53,029 nt of DNA, taken from NCBI RefSeq assembly GCF_014397245.1, contig NZ_JACLHY010000031.1, positions 1 to 53,029 of the forward strand, in the 5' to 3' direction. Positions 36,791 to 45,132 of the stretch are shown here, in pieces. The first letter of the stretch is position 1, and each line of letters begins with the position of its first letter. Under the pieces are notes generated by a model. That model had not been told where the DNA came from. It ran no database searches and was given only the letters and a program-made list of their open reading frames with translations. The DNA comes from Arenibacter arenosicollis (GTDB taxonomy: Bacteria; Bacteroidota; Bacteroidia; Flavobacteriales; Flavobacteriaceae). The position numbers were made by a program, and so were the translations under genes.

Positions 36791-37195
36791 TCGAAAAAAA
36801 TCTTAGTCGGTTTTTAAATTGGGAACCTAATCAAAAATACAATAATTTACAAAAACCATTTTGGGTATAAATTTTAAAAAGGCGTTAACTATACTTTGGT
36901 TTTTCATTGATTAATTTTGTAGTTCGCACTTCGATTTACTCCCAATACAAGAAGAATTTTTACCCTTATAATACCGTTTGGGCATTTTGTTTTTGAAACC
37001 TTACTTTTTAATATATTTGATATAACAACGATTATTCTTGCCAATTACACAATTTATGGACTTTTTGTAATCGCTTCAATTAGCTTAATTTGGGGATATG
37101 GAAACTTTTTCAAATTAAAAAACTATCATTTCAGTATTCCCTTTTCGATTTTTCAGTAGGCATTTTAATAAGTTATTTATCAAATTTTTAATGTT
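36791..37195 (+). other. Gap upstream of the acetyltransferase gene
   Basis: 405 bases. TAATTTTG at 36912-36919 is an exact -7 match (TAnnTTTG) for a rightward promoter, with TTTG at 36895-36898, 13 bases before it and closer than usual. It could drive the acetyltransferase with a leader of about 270 nt. A start-less open stretch (36923-37159) follows, listed separately. Confidence 0.4.
36923..37159 (+). pseudogene. Open frame without a start codon, possible gene remnant
   Basis: 78 sense codons between TAG (36920-36922) and TAG (37157-37159) with no ATG, GTG or TTG near the start. The translation looks membrane-protein-like (PFGHFVFETLLFNIFDITT, IYGLFVIASISLIWGYGNFF). It may be a decayed membrane-protein gene or chance in AT-rich DNA. 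Confidence 0.25.
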
Positions 37196-37816
37196 ATGAA
37201 CGCACCTGATAAAAACGATCCATTTCCATTGGAAAATTACGATCGACTCTGCTTTTTAAAGAATATTGTAAAGAACCCTAATATTGTAGTAGGTGATTAT
37301 ACCTATTACGATGATTTTGAGGATGTGTCCAATTTTGAGAGAAACTTCAAATACCATTTCGACTTTGTTGGAGACAAGCTTATTATTGGAAAGTTCTGTA
37401 TGATTGCCTCCGATGTAACCTTTATTATGAACGGGGCCAACCATTTGAGCAGTTCAATATCCTCCTACCCATTCGCCATTTTTGGCAAGGATTGGAAACA
37501 TGCGATGGATGGAAAAAGCTATCCTTCCAAAGGGAACACAGTTATAGGCAATGACGTATGGATTGGCTACAAAGCCACCATTATGCCGGGAATTACAATT
37601 GGCGATGGAGCAATTATAGCCAGCAACACCACGGTGGCAAAGAATGTAGAGCCCTATAGTATAGTTGGGGGCAATCCGTCCAAATTAATCCGAAAACGCT
37701 TTTCAGAAGGGGACATTGCCAAATTATTGGAACAGCAATGGTGGGACTGGCCAATAGAAAAAATAACTGCCAATGTCCAAAATCTTACCGGCACTAACTT
37801 AAACCTATTGTTTTAA
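37196..37816 (+). CDS. Vat/CatB-type xenobiotic O-acetyltransferase
   Basis: 206 aa left-handed beta-helix acetyltransferase, trimeric, cytosolic, using acetyl-CoA. It follows the Vat (streptogramin A) family closely: VGDYTYYDDF, LIIGKFCMIASDVTFIMNGANH with catalytic His83, a YPF..FG loop, GNDVWIGYKATIMPGITIGDGAIIA, and YSIVGGNPSKLIRKRF followed by WWDWP. Family members inactivate streptogramins or chloramphenicol, but many chromosomal homologues have unknown substrates, so a resistance phenotype is not implied. It stands alone with a long upstream region. Confidence 0.9.
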   Translation: MNAPDKNDPFPLENYDRLCFLKNIVKNPNIVVGDYTYYDDFEDVSNFERNFKYHFDFVGDKLIIGKFCMIASDVTFIMNGANHLSSSISSYPFAIFGKDWKHAMDGKSYPSKGNTVIGNDVWIGYKATIMPGITIGDGAIIASNTTVAKNVEPYSIVGGNPSKLIRKRFSEGDIAKLLEQQWWDWPIEKITANVQNLTGTNLNLLF

Positions 37817-38027
37817 AATTTTCTTACCAAAGGATTTACCGGTTGTTTCTTTTTGATTTACAACTTTTTAAACATCATATTCAAATACATTTGGTAGTAT
37901 ATTTTTATATATTGTAAGTAAAGTGTATCAAAATAAAAAGCTACAACAAGTCTAGTCAGAAGCAGAATCGTGAATCTAGTGTTGATGTATGCAACAGTTT
38001 AGTTAAAAAAAGTAAACACGCAATTCA

Positions 38028-40079
38028 ATGAAAAGGCAATCTATTGTAATCCTTCTTTTTGCATTTTGTTCAATGTTGACATTCCCTCAATCTTTTGAGC
38101 TTACAGTTGATACGAACTTTGATCAACCAAATAACATTCGTCAACATCTGTGTACGGTGGCCAGCAATATTACCCATAATTCCTTAAATGATATTAAAAA
38201 TTTGCAGGACTGGGAGGCTGTCCGCGAGGAGAGGCACCATCAATTTATTGAGATGTTGGGGCTACAGGGAAAGCCCCTTCAAGGAAAAAGGTCTCCCTTA
38301 AATGTAACCAAAACAGGAAGCATTCAAAAAAAAGGATACCGTATCGAAAAGCTATACTACGAATCTTTGCCCGGTCTATATGTGCCCGCCAACCTCTATA
38401 TTCCCAATGGAATCAAAAAACCGGTGCCCGCCATTTTGTATGTAAGTGGCCATGCCCATTCCCAAAAATACAACTATCAAGCACATGCCAAGAATTTCGC
38501 CGAAAATGGCTTTGTGTGCATGATTATCGAAACCATTCAAAGAGGAGAGGTAGAAGGTGAACATTTAGGTCAGGAATCAAACGGATGGTTCCATTGGTAC
38601 AGTAGAGGCTACAATCCTGCCGGGGTGGAAGTATGGAACGGAATACGAGGCTTAGATCTATTATCTGCAATGCCGGAAGTAGATCAAAATAACCTGGGGG
38701 TAACCGGCATTTCTGGAGGTGGCTCCCAAAGCTGGTATCTACCGGCTGCCGATCAACGAATAAAAGCTGCTGCGGCCGTGGCAGGCGCAAGTTCGCTTGA
38801 AGGACAAATAGCTCAAAAAACAATCGATGACCATTGCGACTGTATGATGCCGATCAACACTTATGGCATCGACTTTTCCGATATTGGTGCATTGATTGCT
38901 CCACGACCGTTTATGATTGCACAACCAAATCGTGACCTGTACTACTCCATCGAGGCAGTCCATACGCTGTACAATAAGATAAAACCCATTTATTCCTCCT
39001 ACGGAAAACCAGAAAATCTGATTATGAAAGATGCGACTGGGGGACATAGTTATGGATCGAAGGAAGAACTGCGACCAGAAATTTTATCATTCTTTATAAA
39101 AGAATTAAAAGGAAAGAAGGCAAAACCGGAAGCCCTTATTAATATTGACACCACCAAGGAACTGTCGGAGGAAGAATTAAAAGTCTATATAAATGGTGTG
39201 CCAAATGACAATAGAACGAAATCTATTCAGGATTCGTTCGTAGACTTGGCCACAGCGCCAGAAATTAAAACGGTAGAACAACTGGATTCCTATAGAAACG
39301 AGGTAAAGGCTTTTTTGATAGAAAAAACGTTTGGCGCATTTCCCGACGAATCCCAACCGCTGGATATGCGATTGATTTTTAGGTCTTCGAGTAAGTCGGG
39401 AGATGAACGAAAGGATTACAGTTTTGTTTCCGAGGAAGGATGGCGCTTGAAGGTGTCCCTTCATACAGGGCAACCCACAAATACCGCCAAACCCCTTGTT
39501 CTCGTATTGAAAAATCCCAATGAAGAACGCTATGCATCGGCAGGATTGGCCGGAGGTCTGGGCGAACAAATGACAGTAGCCTATTTTGAGGCGCGGGGCA
39601 TCGGCGACACGGGCTGGTCCGCATCACAGCAATGGCATATACGGAGGGCAGCAGCTTGGACTGGAAGAACCATCGCCTCCATGCGTGTCTATGACGTGCT
39701 ACGCTGTTTGGAAGCCTTGCGAAGCATCCCGGGCTTGGATGCCGACAACATTAGCATTCTGGCACAGGGTGAAATGGCAGCAATTGCCGCTTACGCCGCG
39801 TTGTTTGATGGTCATGTAAAATCACTTTTGCTTAAAGACCCCCCAGCGACCCAAAACGTGCCCAGCGAACCAACAGGGAAGGGAGAAGCCATAGAAATGC
39901 TTAATTGTTTGAGGGTTACGGATCTACCGCAAGTGGTAGGTTTGCATTATCCCGATGAAATCGTTATTATCGGCAATGAGCCCAAAACATATAAGTGGAC
40001 CCAAGACCTGTATGAAAATTTGGATAGGTCTGATGGCTACAAAAAAGTTCAAAAAGTATCTCAATGGGCGGATGATTAA
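38028..40079 (+). CDS. Secreted tandem alpha/beta-hydrolase (acetyl-xylan-esterase-like), second domain degenerate
   Basis: 683 aa with a signal peptide (about 1-20). The first hydrolase domain (about 60-360) has nucleophile elbow GISGG (Ser229), a candidate acid Asp303 (QPNRDLYYS) and His340 (TGGHSYG). The second half (about 380-683) repeats the fold (VLVLKNPNEE, YFEARGIGDTGWS, YDVLRCLEALRSIPGLD, ISILAQGEMAAIAAYAAL), but the elbow reads AQGEM with Gly581 in place of Ser, so it is likely inactive. Related proteins remove acyl or methyl esters from plant or algal polysaccharides. Convergent with the oxidoreductase operon on the minus strand and part of the same GC-richer island. Confidence 0.8.
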   Translation: MKRQSIVILLFAFCSMLTFPQSFELTVDTNFDQPNNIRQHLCTVASNITHNSLNDIKNLQDWEAVREERHHQFIEMLGLQGKPLQGKRSPLNVTKTGSIQKKGYRIEKLYYESLPGLYVPANLYIPNGIKKPVPAILYVSGHAHSQKYNYQAHAKNFAENGFVCMIIETIQRGEVEGEHLGQESNGWFHWYSRGYNPAGVEVWNGIRGLDLLSAMPEVDQNNLGVTGISGGGSQSWYLPAADQRIKAAAAVAGASSLEGQIAQKTIDDHCDCMMPINTYGIDFSDIGALIAPRPFMIAQPNRDLYYSIEAVHTLYNKIKPIYSSYGKPENLIMKDATGGHSYGSKEELRPEILSFFIKELKGKKAKPEALINIDTTKELSEEELKVYINGVPNDNRTKSIQDSFVDLATAPEIKTVEQLDSYRNEVKAFLIEKTFGAFPDESQPLDMRLIFRSSSKSGDERKDYSFVSEEGWRLKVSLHTGQPTNTAKPLVLVLKNPNEERYASAGLAGGLGEQMTVAYFEARGIGDTGWSASQQWHIRRAAAWTGRTIASMRVYDVLRCLEALRSIPGLDADNISILAQGEMAAIAAYAALFDGHVKSLLLKDPPATQNVPSEPTGKGEAIEMLNCLRVTDLPQVVGLHYPDEIVIIGNEPKTYKWTQDLYENLDRSDGYKKVQKVSQWADD

Positions 40080-40280
40080 TTTTAAGGAATACTTTCCGCT
40101 GACATTTCAAATAAATGAATCCAAGATATAAGTAATGGCCTTAATGACCCCACTCTTAGGATTAACGCATATGACTCCATATCCCTGCCACTTTTTAAAT
40201 TAGATGCATCAATATGATGTTTAACAACAGATTATGGATAATTGATTTCTTAGGGGCTACATTAAACAAATCCTTTCATT

Positions 40281-41588
40281 CTACAGCACCCTCACACCCG
40301 GCTTTGGTATGGCATAATTACCATCTTCCAAGGGTGCATTGGCCATTTTCATATCCCATGACATTGAATCTGGGACAATACTCAAATCGGAGGCCTTGGC
40401 CTTATCCAATTCAATAATCTGGCCGGACTCGATCGCCATGCGGCCCATGATCGTGGTCAAACTACTTTCTGCACCAAATTCAACGTTGTTCACATAGGGC
40501 TTGGATCCCAATATCGCGCCGATAAACACATCCTGTTCGATTTGTGAAGATGAAGGGTCGTCCCTTTCACGGTACCGCCAAAGCGCATTACCCTGATTGT
40601 CGAGAAACTGATAACGCTCATCGGCTCTAGCTTTGGTACCTTGTACATTGAACCCCATTCGGTTGGCGCAATTGTCCATTTGGCGACATTGTACGTGTAA
40701 TTTCGAGCCATCGGCATATTCGTACTCCACATAATGGTGATCGAATATTTCCCCATGATCCGGGCCTTCCAGCAGTGCCCTGCCACCCATTCCACTTGCT
40801 TTTATGGGGTAAGCCTGTTTTATCCAGTTGATGACATCGATCTGGTGTATGGCCTGCCCTGCCAGCTGTCCACCCCAAAGCCAATTAAAATAATGCCAAT
40901 TGCTGATCTGGTATTCCAGTTCTGTCTGGCCTTCTTTTCGTGGGTGCACGGTGGCTTTGCCTACATTGTAATACACATCGGCAGAAAGCACGTCGCCGAT
41001 TTCTCCTGTATGTATTTTCTTTACCATTTCATTCATGGCGATTTCGTAGCGGAATTGCAGACCTACAACAACGTTTAGTTTTTTATCTTCTGCTTTTTTT
41101 CCCGTTTCGATTATTTTACGATAGCCCGGACCATCTACGGCCAAAGGTTTTTCCAAGAACACATGTTTTCCAGCATCGATGGCATGTTGAAAATGTTGGG
41201 GACGAAATCCCGGCGGGGTTGCCAAGATGACCGCATCGCACTGCGCAATAACCTTCTCAAACGCATCCATCCCTAAAAATTGACGTTCTTTCGGTACAGC
41301 TACCTGATCGGAAAATTTGGTGGTTACCTGTTGAAGGCTATTATCGAGCTCATGCTGGAAAACATCGCCCATAGCGACTAGCTGTACTGACTTTGAAGCG
41401 GTCAAAGCTTGAAAAATAGCACCTGTCCCACGACCGCCACAACCTACCAATCCCAATCTAATTATTTCATGGCCCAGTACATTGGCACTTGAAAATATCG
41501 GCAAGTGGCTGAAGACCATACCGGCTGCTAGCGTTTTGGCCGATGTCTTTACAAAAGCTCTTCTGTCGGTTTTATTTAATTCTTTCAT
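40281..41588 (-). CDS. Gfo/Idh/MocA-family oxidoreductase, Tat-exported
   Basis: 435 aa from ATG 41588; a longer reading from 41663 overlaps the preceding gene and would bury the Tat signal. TDRRAFVKTSAKTLAAG is a twin-arginine signal. Rossmann motif GLVGCGGRGTGA, then the family signature VFLEKPLAVDG and a dimerisation/substrate domain with NWHYFNWLWGGQLAGQAIHQIDVINW. Exported members often carry tightly bound NAD(H) and act on sugars or glycosides in the periplasm. It follows the aldolase gene by 59 bases. Likely oxidises or isomerises the sugar substrate of the cluster (inference). Confidence 0.92.
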   Translation of the reverse strand: MKELNKTDRRAFVKTSAKTLAAGMVFSHLPIFSSANVLGHEIIRLGLVGCGGRGTGAIFQALTASKSVQLVAMGDVFQHELDNSLQQVTTKFSDQVAVPKERQFLGMDAFEKVIAQCDAVILATPPGFRPQHFQHAIDAGKHVFLEKPLAVDGPGYRKIIETGKKAEDKKLNVVVGLQFRYEIAMNEMVKKIHTGEIGDVLSADVYYNVGKATVHPRKEGQTELEYQISNWHYFNWLWGGQLAGQAIHQIDVINWIKQAYPIKASGMGGRALLEGPDHGEIFDHHYVEYEYADGSKLHVQCRQMDNCANRMGFNVQGTKARADERYQFLDNQGNALWRYRERDDPSSSQIEQDVFIGAILGSKPYVNNVEFGAESSLTTIMGRMAIESGQIIELDKAKASDLSIVPDSMSWDMKMANAPLEDGNYAIPKPGVRVL

Positions 41589-41647
41589 AATCGCTATTTT
41601 TATTTTGATTCTAACTATACTGTAATTTATAAGTTGAAACAATACAA

Positions 41648-42712
41648 CTAATCCTCCATCCATTTCTCAATATGAACCCTTATAAACTTGTCATCATTAA
41701 GTTCAGGGTAATCACGGTAAACACGGTCGATTTCCTCTTTTTGTCCTGGAGAAAGGTTTTCCTTTTCATCGAGGCACCAAATTCCCTTTAAAATTCCTTG
41801 GCGGTACAATACTTCGTGAATGCCAGCGATACATCCATGAAAATTATTGGCAGCATCGAAAAAAGCGGCATTTGAATCGGTTACGGCCACGTTCAAGGTC
41901 AATAGTTCCTTTGGCAGGTTACTTCCACTCTTTTTTACCTTTTTTATCTTGTCGAGCATTTCAACCGCCTTACTTGTCCAAACTGCCCAATGACCCAACA
42001 AACCACCGACTATGTCTTTGGTTACTGGTTTATTATTGACGTTGAACTTATATGTGGACAATAAATCATTGACTATATTATCATCGTTACCCGTATAAAG
42101 GGCGATGTCATCGCATCGGGACGATTCACAGACCGCCCTGACCACCTCCAAGGTTTGATAGCGGTTGAACGGGGCCATTTTTATGGCGTGAACATTCTTT
42201 ATTTCGGCAAAAGCCTTCCAAAAATCAAAACTCAATACCTTCCCTCCTACCGCCGGCTGAAGGTAAAAACCGAATACGGGAATGATCTCGGCAATCTTTC
42301 GGGTACGTTCCAATAGAGCCTCTTCGGTCCAATCTCTCAATCCGTTTGTACTGAGCAGCACGATGTCATACCCCAATTTAGCACATAATTTGGCTTCCTT
42401 GATCGCTTGTTCCGTATTGCCGCTTACCCCAGCCACTTTTATGAAGGGCCGAATTAGATTCGCCTTGTCGATTTCTTCTAGCGCCAGTTCCAACACTGTT
42501 TGGTATAATCCGATTTCAGGATCGCGTATCTGAAATTGGGTGGTATGTACGCCAATGGCTATGCCACCGGCACCGGAAGCTATATAATAGCGAGTCAACA
42601 GGCGTTGCCGAGCCTCATCCAGCTTACGGTCGGCGGTAAGGGCCAACGGATGGGCCGGAATCACTGTTCCCTCATTTAATAATTCCTTTATTTTTGAATC
42701 CAAATCTTTCAT
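41648..42712 (-). CDS. Dihydrodipicolinate-synthase-family aldolase/lyase
   Basis: 354 aa class I aldolase, longer than DapA (about 290). The Schiff-base Lys178 lies in VHAIKMAPFNRYQ and the catalytic-type Tyr150 in GFYLQPAVGG. The DapA triad Thr-Thr region reads GVHTTQF. The substrate pocket therefore differs from DapA, and a sugar-acid lyase such as 2-keto-3-deoxy-acid aldolase or dehydratase is more plausible. The C-terminal extension (ENLSPGQKEEIDRVYRDYPE) is unusual. Between the SDR gene (30 bases upstream) and the Gfo/Idh gene. Confidence 0.88.
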   Translation of the reverse strand: MKDLDSKIKELLNEGTVIPAHPLALTADRKLDEARQRLLTRYYIASGAGGIAIGVHTTQFQIRDPEIGLYQTVLELALEEIDKANLIRPFIKVAGVSGNTEQAIKEAKLCAKLGYDIVLLSTNGLRDWTEEALLERTRKIAEIIPVFGFYLQPAVGGKVLSFDFWKAFAEIKNVHAIKMAPFNRYQTLEVVRAVCESSRCDDIALYTGNDDNIVNDLLSTYKFNVNNKPVTKDIVGGLLGHWAVWTSKAVEMLDKIKKVKKSGSNLPKELLTLNVAVTDSNAAFFDAANNFHGCIAGIHEVLYRQGILKGIWCLDEKENLSPGQKEEIDRVYRDYPELNDDKFIRVHIEKWMED

Positions 42713-42742
42713 TTTTTTGAGTTCCTTTTAAGGCAATAAAAT

Positions 42743-43759
42743 TTAGAAATCTCCCTTTCGCTCTTGAAAATGGGTTGGTTTACTAATTTCCTTTCCTCCG
42801 GATTTTACCCATTCTACCGTCATCATAATCATCTCATTTAGGGAAACAAAAGGCTTTCCGAAAAGCTCAAATGATCGCGAAGCATTGTTCAGCAAGGCTG
42901 TTTCTGCAGGCTGGTTCTCAAAAATCGGCTTTTTTTGGAAATGTTCGCCGAATTGTTCGGCAAGCCATTGTACCGATATGGTTTCCGGACCTGTAATATT
43001 TAGTTTTTTGGCAGGAGATTCACAATGCAGCAGGCTTCTAATGGCATATTCGTTGGCATCGCCCTGCCAAATTACATTGACGTGACCCATTCTCAAATCG
43101 ATGGGTTTTTCGGAAATCACTTTTTTAGCGACTTCCAAAAGCACCCCATACCTTAGATCAAGTGCATAGTTCAAACGGTACAACAACATTTTGGTGCCGT
43201 TCTTTACTGAAAAATGCTCAAACACCCTCTCTCTACCTAAACAGGACTGGGCATACTCCCCGATCGGCGAAGGCCTTATGTTTTCCGTTGCACCACCGCT
43301 TTCGATGGGCACAAAGGGATAAATATTTCCAGTTGAAAACACTACGATATTGGAGTGTTTGTATTTTTCGGCAACCCTTCCCGGGAGATAGGCGTTCATC
43401 GCCCAGGTAAAATGCTCGTTGCCTGCAGTCCCGAATTTATTGCCAGCCATATAAATGACATTTTCGGTCTTGGGCAGCCCGTTTAATGCGGCATCGTTCA
43501 ACAAATCGACCTTATGACATTCAATTCCGAAATCGGAAAGTTCGTTGTATATAGTCTCGTTCGAAAACCGTGAAGCCCCCATTATCCTTTTAGAAATTCC
43601 CGCCTTATCAATGGCTTTTTTAAGCAATTTGGCCAAGCTAGGGCCCATTTTTCCACCCAAACCTAAAATCATAATATCGCCATGGATCCTAGCAACATCC
43701 TTGATAAGTCTCTCCGAAGGTTCCGATAATTTAAGCTCAAGTTCTTCTACGGTTTGCAT
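42743..43759 (-). CDS. NAD-dependent epimerase/dehydratase-family protein without catalytic lysine
   Basis: 338 aa extended-SDR-like protein. A glycine motif ILGLGGKMG (33-39) lies after a 28-residue N-terminal extension, and the second strand reads GASRFSN. The catalytic region has STGNIYP (Ser142/Thr143) and EYAQSCLGRER: Tyr169 is present but the +4 position is Cys173, not Lys. The binding fold is intact; dehydrogenase or epimerase chemistry by the classical Tyr-Lys pair is not expected. It starts 3 bases after the Nramp-like gene stops and precedes the aldolase gene, in one operon. Confidence 0.85.
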   Translation of the reverse strand: MQTVEELELKLSEPSERLIKDVARIHGDIMILGLGGKMGPSLAKLLKKAIDKAGISKRIMGASRFSNETIYNELSDFGIECHKVDLLNDAALNGLPKTENVIYMAGNKFGTAGNEHFTWAMNAYLPGRVAEKYKHSNIVVFSTGNIYPFVPIESGGATENIRPSPIGEYAQSCLGRERVFEHFSVKNGTKMLLYRLNYALDLRYGVLLEVAKKVISEKPIDLRMGHVNVIWQGDANEYAIRSLLHCESPAKKLNITGPETISVQWLAEQFGEHFQKKPIFENQPAETALLNNASRSFELFGKPFVSLNEMIMMTVEWVKSGGKEISKPTHFQERKGDF

Positions 43760-43762
43760 ATG

Positions 43763-44956
43763 CTATTTAATAAAAAGGTTATACCCATTGGCCAAGGCCA
43801 AAAATAATAATATCAACCAACCTAAGATCATCAGGACCTTTAAACCAATGCCCAATTCCATTTCTTTTTTTGCCGATTTTCCAAAGGCGATCAAAAGCAA
43901 CAACAGCCCGATCAATGGCGACACGATAACGGTAAGGCCCTGTGCCACAACGATCAGTTCAATGGGCAAATTGCCAAAAACTATCGCGACCATAGCACCG
44001 ATTGCAATCACCAACATAACCATAGCACGTACTTTTATCGATTCGAGTTTCATCCCAAACCCCAGCGCATCGGATATTAAAACGCCACCCAAGGTAGCAT
44101 TACCCAATAAGGAAGAAAAGGAGGCTGCAAAAAGTCCCAACATAAAGGCATTAGAGGCATACGACCCGAAAATTGGCTCCAATGCCATTCCCATTTCAGT
44201 GGCGCTATTCACCGCTATACCCTTGGGAAATAAAACGGACGCACCTACCAAGAGTACGGTCGAGGTAATTACTCCCAAAATAACAATTCCAGTAATTCCT
44301 TCCCGTTCGTGGGATCGTGATTTGGCTTTTGTCCATCCCTTTTCTTGAACCAAATAGGCTTGGTAAAAGGCCCCGGCAATAGAAAAACTTGATGCCACCA
44401 ACGCTAAAGCGAGCATTTCGGAACCTGTCGGAATTCCAAAAATAAATTGTCTTCCCAATCTTGTAAGATCCGGATTAGAAATGATCAAGGTAATCACAAA
44501 GGATCCCAGCATTAAAATGACCATACCGATCATAACTTTTTCAAGAATCCTAAAAAAGGTCTTAAAAAACAACAAGAAAATGGCAATGACCGATATTCCA
44601 ATAATCCATGGGGTTGATGACATGGACAAGGTCTCACTAAATACCATTCCCGCACCAATGGAATTTCCAGCTTGAAACGATGCTGCTACCAAAAAAAGTC
44701 CGACCCCAACCACAATTGCAACCCAACTACTGTATGTGAGACGAATCTGTTGGAGCAATGAAATATCAGAGGTAATGCCTATTCTTGTGGAAACAACTGT
44801 AAATGCACCCATAAACACAACGCACAACGGCACTATCCACAGCAGTTGATATTCGTAGTTTGCCCCAATCTTAGATGCTACAGCCAAACTACCAGGACCC
44901 AAAACCATGGCTGCCGTAATAAAGCCAGGACCGATAAGCTCGAAGATTTTTTTCAT
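43763..44956 (-). CDS. Nramp-fold transporter lacking the metal-binding motifs
   Basis: 397 aa with eleven or so transmembrane helices, of the APC/Nramp superfamily (family call from GPGFITAAMVLGPGS and the helix pattern). The helix 1 motif DPGN of true Mn/Fe transporters is GPGS here (20-23) and the helix 6 MPH motif is FYQ (197-199, GAFYQAYLVQ). Both metal-coordinating Asp/Asn and Met are therefore absent. Encoded directly upstream of the SDR (3-base spacing), aldolase and oxidoreductase genes, so an organic substrate of that pathway is more likely than a divalent metal. This is inference. Confidence 0.82.
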   Translation of the reverse strand: MKKIFELIGPGFITAAMVLGPGSLAVASKIGANYEYQLLWIVPLCVVFMGAFTVVSTRIGITSDISLLQQIRLTYSSWVAIVVGVGLFLVAASFQAGNSIGAGMVFSETLSMSSTPWIIGISVIAIFLLFFKTFFRILEKVMIGMVILMLGSFVITLIISNPDLTRLGRQFIFGIPTGSEMLALALVASSFSIAGAFYQAYLVQEKGWTKAKSRSHEREGITGIVILGVITSTVLLVGASVLFPKGIAVNSATEMGMALEPIFGSYASNAFMLGLFAASFSSLLGNATLGGVLISDALGFGMKLESIKVRAMVMLVIAIGAMVAIVFGNLPIELIVVAQGLTVIVSPLIGLLLLLIAFGKSAKKEMELGIGLKVLMILGWLILLFLALANGYNLFIK

Positions 44957-45003
44957 TTTTTAAAGGAACTGGAATTTTATTAGCTCAATACATTCTAGCA
45001 GTA

Positions 45004-45102
45004 CTAAAGGAGTTTCTTCACCTCCTTCACAAGCGTTGAGCCTTGCGGGAAATCATAACTCCATGTCATCTTAACCGGAAAGTTATATTTTTTATACCGC
45101 AT
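45004..45102 (-). CDS. Small ORF (32 aa) between the FMN enzyme and transporter genes
   Basis: ATG 45102 to TAG 45004; reads MRYKKYNFPVKMTWSYDF and ends LVKEVKKLL. It lies in the 176-base gap and is in the same frame as the upstream FMN-enzyme gene: the frame is open from that gene's TAA. Its end holds an AAGGAG...CTCCTT hairpin. It may be a tiny gene, a decayed tail, or chance. Confidence 0.3.
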   Translation of the reverse strand: MRYKKYNFPVKMTWSYDFPQGSTLVKEVKKLL

Positions 45103-45132
45103 ATTCTTAATATTTAGGCCAAACAAGAGATA

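Noticed and set aside
37196..37816. Calling the acetyltransferase a clinical resistance gene
   Set aside because: Family membership is clear but the substrate of chromosomal homologues is unknown, and no mobile element is adjacent.
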